From positions 1,546,712 through 1,610,711 of the forward strand of contig FJOG01000004.1 of the NCBI GenBank assembly GCA_900073065.1: a DNA stretch of 64,000 nucleotides, given 5' to 3'. How positions within the stretch are numbered: position 1 is the stretch's first letter; every line of letters begins with the position of its first letter. The position numbers and the translations under genes are program-made. The notes beneath the pieces are model-generated. The model had not been told where the DNA came from. It saw nothing but the letters and a program-made list of their open reading frames with translations, and did no database searches. Origin of the DNA: Phialocephala subalpina (Eukaryota > Ascomycota > Leotiomycetes > Helotiales > Mollisiaceae). Positions 61,101 to 64,000 of this stretch are shown one piece after another.

Positions 61101-62106
61101 GTTCAGGTTTGGGGAGATAGTATGGCTGGAACTTCGTAAAACTTGAGCTCGAGGGAAGGATGGGAGAGTGGCGATTGCTGTTTGAAAGAAGTTCCTAAAC
61201 AGTTGGATTCCCTCATAAATTTCAAACCTGCCTAAGACAGATTCTGATCAGGAGTCCAACTCAGAGTATCTACCGTCTCATCACCGCTCGTCGTCTCGTG
61301 AATGACCTTCATGACCAGTGAGTTTGGATTGACGGTTCCCGTGGCAAGGACGTTATCCTCTCATCGTCGGCCGCTCGTACTCCGCTCTTACTCCGCCGTA
61401 CTCTATCATGGCATTTTCTTTCGAGCGACTGCTTCCTTCCTCAAGGTTATTCAGAATCGGTATGAACTTGCGTCGACGCTACTGTACCAAAGGACGTAAA
61501 GGTATGGACGAACTGAAAACAGCAAGTGCATCGTGAGAATCTGTGTTCCTTCCTCGTATAGTATTTTGCCGTTACGCAGTAGCATGAGACACAAGATTAA
61601 GAATTCCGTTCAGCTTCCAAGTTGGGAAGAAGTTGAAGCTGGGAAAATGTTTAGATGGGTTTCAAATGTCTCAGTATCACAAGATAAGGTTGTTGTGTGC
61701 CATGAACACCGCGGCCCAATTGACAATGGTCACTCACTGCATACAGTCCTGCAGACTGTGGAGACGACCACGATAATTGCTCGTATAGCGGCCGCGCCGT
61801 TGCCGTCAATTAAAGATTTTGCGGCTGAGTTGTGAGACTTGCATCTATTCAACTGCCGCTTATAGCGGAGAAGGATCGCTCATCGTGGAGGCGAGTACCG
61901 TTCCGCTTTGCGGAGTAATATTACCGACTCATCTGTGCAACTTCCTATTGTTAGGATAGCTTTCGAAAATTGTTGCATGTGTTATGAGAGTTTGAGCAAT
62001 CCCTCTCTCGATCGATTTCCGGCTCTTACTTTCTCCTCATTCCCTTCTGCTCGTTTTCCACGTTCCTTTTTCCATTCCCAGAATCTTTCAAAATCCCGAA
62101 CTCAAT
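61101..62106. promoter_or_regulatory. Divergent promoter region of peptide precursor and UstYa-like gene
   Basis: One kilobase between the two starts with no other gene; ORFs 61302-61835 are not protein-like. The C/T-rich tract near 62030-62090 is typical of fungal 5' leaders before the plus-strand ATG at 62107. Co-regulation is inferred from arrangement. Confidence 0.45.
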
Positions 62107-63145
62107 ATGACTTATGCGGACGGCGACTCCAAAGACTATGAAGCCCTACTTTACGACGATGAGTCTTTGGGAGAATCAGCAATTATTCCTGTGAAGGAAC
62201 GATCCCGATCTTGGCCATTGGTTTATTCGCTAATCTTGCTCTCATACTCCTTACTGTTTGCTTTCATGGTATACCACCAGACGGACACAGCGAAATGCAA
62301 CAGTCCAGCACCTATACACTGTGGGTGTCTTGATCACGATGATTTGACCAAACCGCTGACACCTTGTCAGTTGCTGGTCACGTGTAGTGGGTCAAACTCT
62401 CATTCCATATGGAGTATAGTTCAGGGGTAATCTCGCAGACTCTTATATCCTCACTCTCCTCCCTAGCTAGCTCTCTAGACTTAATAATACGATCTTTTTA
62501 CCCATAATATGATGCCTAGACCTCGTAGCATCTGATACACCTTGACCAGCTCCCGCAAACGAAGCACTCATACCAGAGGCCATCATGTTCGACGACGATA
62601 TAGCTAATGGAATCCCTACAGAGGCGAATTTCGTCCTGAAATGGATGAAGCCTGGCACGAGCTATTGAAGTACTCGAACATTCGAGTCTCAGCCGAAGAT
62701 TTGAAAGCGATCAATCGGACATCTGTCAAACTGTCAGACGGTTCAGGCATGTACATGTCTGAGCTCAATGTTCACCACCAACTTCATTGTCTGAAGATGA
62801 TACGACAATCTATGCGTAAGTTCACTCTTGGCTCTAGAAGGGCTGTTGCTGATTTCCTGCAGATCTAGATAAATATGACATGCCTATGGCTCATATGACG
62901 GAGCACCTCGATCACTGCTTAGACAATCTGCGTCTCTGCAGACGTATGGCTAGCTCGACAACACCCCGCGGCCATTCGCCAATTTCAAGATTGAGCACGA
63001 GTGCTGCTACAATTGGGATTCTGTGAACGAATGGGCCAAGGCACGCGGCTTTGATTTGTATGACAATGTCACGCTCATTCATCCCACCATACGTGTGTTG
63101 AGAGCTATTCTTTCTTGTGAAAGGATGCTGATAAAATTGCTATAG
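62107..63145 (+). pseudogene. UstYa/DUF3328-family oxidase-like gene, apparently frame-broken
   Basis: Members of this family act on dikaritin-type precursors (oxidative side-chain cyclisation). The ATG at 62107 opens a short acidic head and one membrane span (WPLVYSLILLSYSLLFAFMV). An intron of about 229 bp (62321-62549) is inferred. Two hallmark HxxHC motifs are present: HHQLHC (about 62773) and, after an intron near 62815-62862, HLDHC (about 62905). Between these lie NIRVSAEDL and SVKLSDGSG, typical of the family. The C-terminal part has a family-like NWDSVNEWAKARGFDLY. As read, the frame is lost at least twice, near 62607-62612 and 62935-62955, so the copy is probably inactive or the sequence carries errors. 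The breaks are described but not repaired. Confidence 0.72.
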
Positions 63146-63359
63146 GGCCATCCTTTCCTGTCGACGAGACCGGAACTCTTATTGAGATCGAGACTGGAGA
63201 TTCTTTCTTGAGCAAGATCATCCCCCCCCCCCCCTCTCCAAGTTGAGTGAGGCGTTGTCGATACAGCGATTGTATGGCAGTTAATAGGACAGATTTCTAC
63301 CTTATTTATATACTATCTAGATTAATCGTGTGTCCTCGGTCCGTATTCGAAAGCTTTCA

Positions 63360-63668
63360 TCACCGTCCCAAAACCCCTCTGAATGGTGTTCCCTTTCCAT
63401 GATCGTGTAAAAGGACCGTCTCCTCGTCATCCTTCTTCTTCTTATCCTTTTCCTGCTCGAGCTCCGCATCTATGCCAAAGAGTTCTGTAAGTAGGGTCGC
63501 TTTGGACTGGCTTCCTAGAGTGCAGCTTCCTCCTCTACCATTTCGAACTCTGTTCCTCCATACTCCTCCTCCAACCACATGTTTCATGATCTTGTCGCAA
63601 TCTTCGAATAAGGCGTCTTGAGGCGTCTCTTTTCGATGAATTTGTTTCCAGAGGTAGAGTGATTTCAC
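63360..63668 (-). CDS. Possible 3' exon of an unknown gene
   Basis: Open frame of about 100 codons with SLYLWKQIHRKETPQDALF, GGGVWRNRV, and a Lys/Asp-rich segment (EQEKDKKKKDDEE). I do not recognise it. Upstream (above 63668) the frame closes, so an intron would be needed. A C run at about 63222-63234 precedes it. Confidence 0.25.
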   Translation of the reverse strand: MKSLYLWKQIHRKETPQDALFEDCDKIMKHVVGGGVWRNRVRNGRGGSCTLGSQSKATLLTELFGIDAELEQEKDKKKKDDEETVLLHDHGKGTPFRGVLGR

Positions 63669-63956
63669 ACATGCGCCTCACTAGTGCGAAAGACAGCCAG
63701 CCGTGTTTCCAGAAGATTTCGATTTCGACTGGCCGGTCTTACAGCCCAACCTCTCCGGCACCGCAAGTGCTCCGGATCGTCGTCATTGCAAATTGCGAGG
63801 GTTTTTAGTCTAGATGCCAATCCTGTCATTCACAAAAACCCCACTCGGGTCACCCGACGACCTCCGCGGAAAGAAATTCTCATCCACAAGGAACCGTTGC
63901 AACTACCGCAATACGAGAGCGAGTCTGGTATCTACCCTGCGCCAATCGACGTAACC

Positions 63957-64000
63957 ATGTCTTCCAAAGAAGTCGAATCCGATACCTGCCCCGCGCTCTC
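63957..64000 (+). CDS. Possible start of a gene cut by the window end
   Basis: An ATG in a good context (GTAACCATG) opens MSSKEVESDTCPAL and runs off the edge. Only 14 codons are visible and no function can be assigned. Confidence 0.35.
   Translation, partial: MSSKEVESDTCPAL

Overview
The window is a 64 kb piece of nuclear DNA from a filamentous ascomycete (Pezizomycotina). Genes are broken by introns of about 50-110 bp with GT..AG ends. Several families are fungal: the NACHT/ankyrin NLR with a SesA-type head, HookA, NCE101 and the Kex2-processed repeat protein. The gene content would fit Leotiomycetes, but that is inference. No prokaryotic or viral signature was seen. Exon structures were built by hand from open frames, splice signals and family knowledge; none was checked by alignment.

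Layout. 1-7 kb: a TAA microsatellite, an unrecognised lysine-rich gene, a 1179-residue SesA-NACHT-ankyrin protein and a SET methyltransferase. 7-10 kb: a Bor1-like transporter pseudogene abutting a truncated 2EXR/F-box-like fragment. 10-21 kb: RanGAP, a transcription-factor-like gene, a divergent SDR/NmrA-like pair, and a fasciclin-domain cell-surface protein with an 18-bp coding minisatellite. 21-33 kb: a MYND pseudogene, then the housekeeping genes MAK10, ATP15, QCR2 and RPC82. 33-49 kb: a decayed membrane-protein gene, GGC1, NCE101, an unknown acidic protein, ATG8, HEM13, a broken PLP decarboxylase, a SWIM protein, RPN8 and ADK1. 50-60 kb: a small SANT-like candidate, decayed sequence, HOOK, a secreted I9-type inhibitor and PCF11. 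60-63 kb: the most interesting locus, a short secreted precursor with five 15-residue repeats separated by Lys-Arg. It is divergent from a UstYa/DUF3328-family gene, the usual partner of such precursors in dikaritin-type RiPP pathways.

How it fits together. Conserved single-copy genes serve respiration (ATP15, QCR2, HEM13, GGC1), RNA metabolism (RPC82, PCF11), nuclear transport (RNA1), proteolysis and autophagy (RPN8, ATG8), nucleotides (ADK1), N-acetylation (MAK10) and dynein transport (HOOK). Accessory segments between them carry at least five decayed genes, an NLR, and the candidate peptide locus. Many conserved genes are divergent neighbours sharing 0.3-1 kb promoters. Two exact tandem duplications with a 250-bp period, 7 kb apart, suggest either an assembly artefact or an unusual local event.
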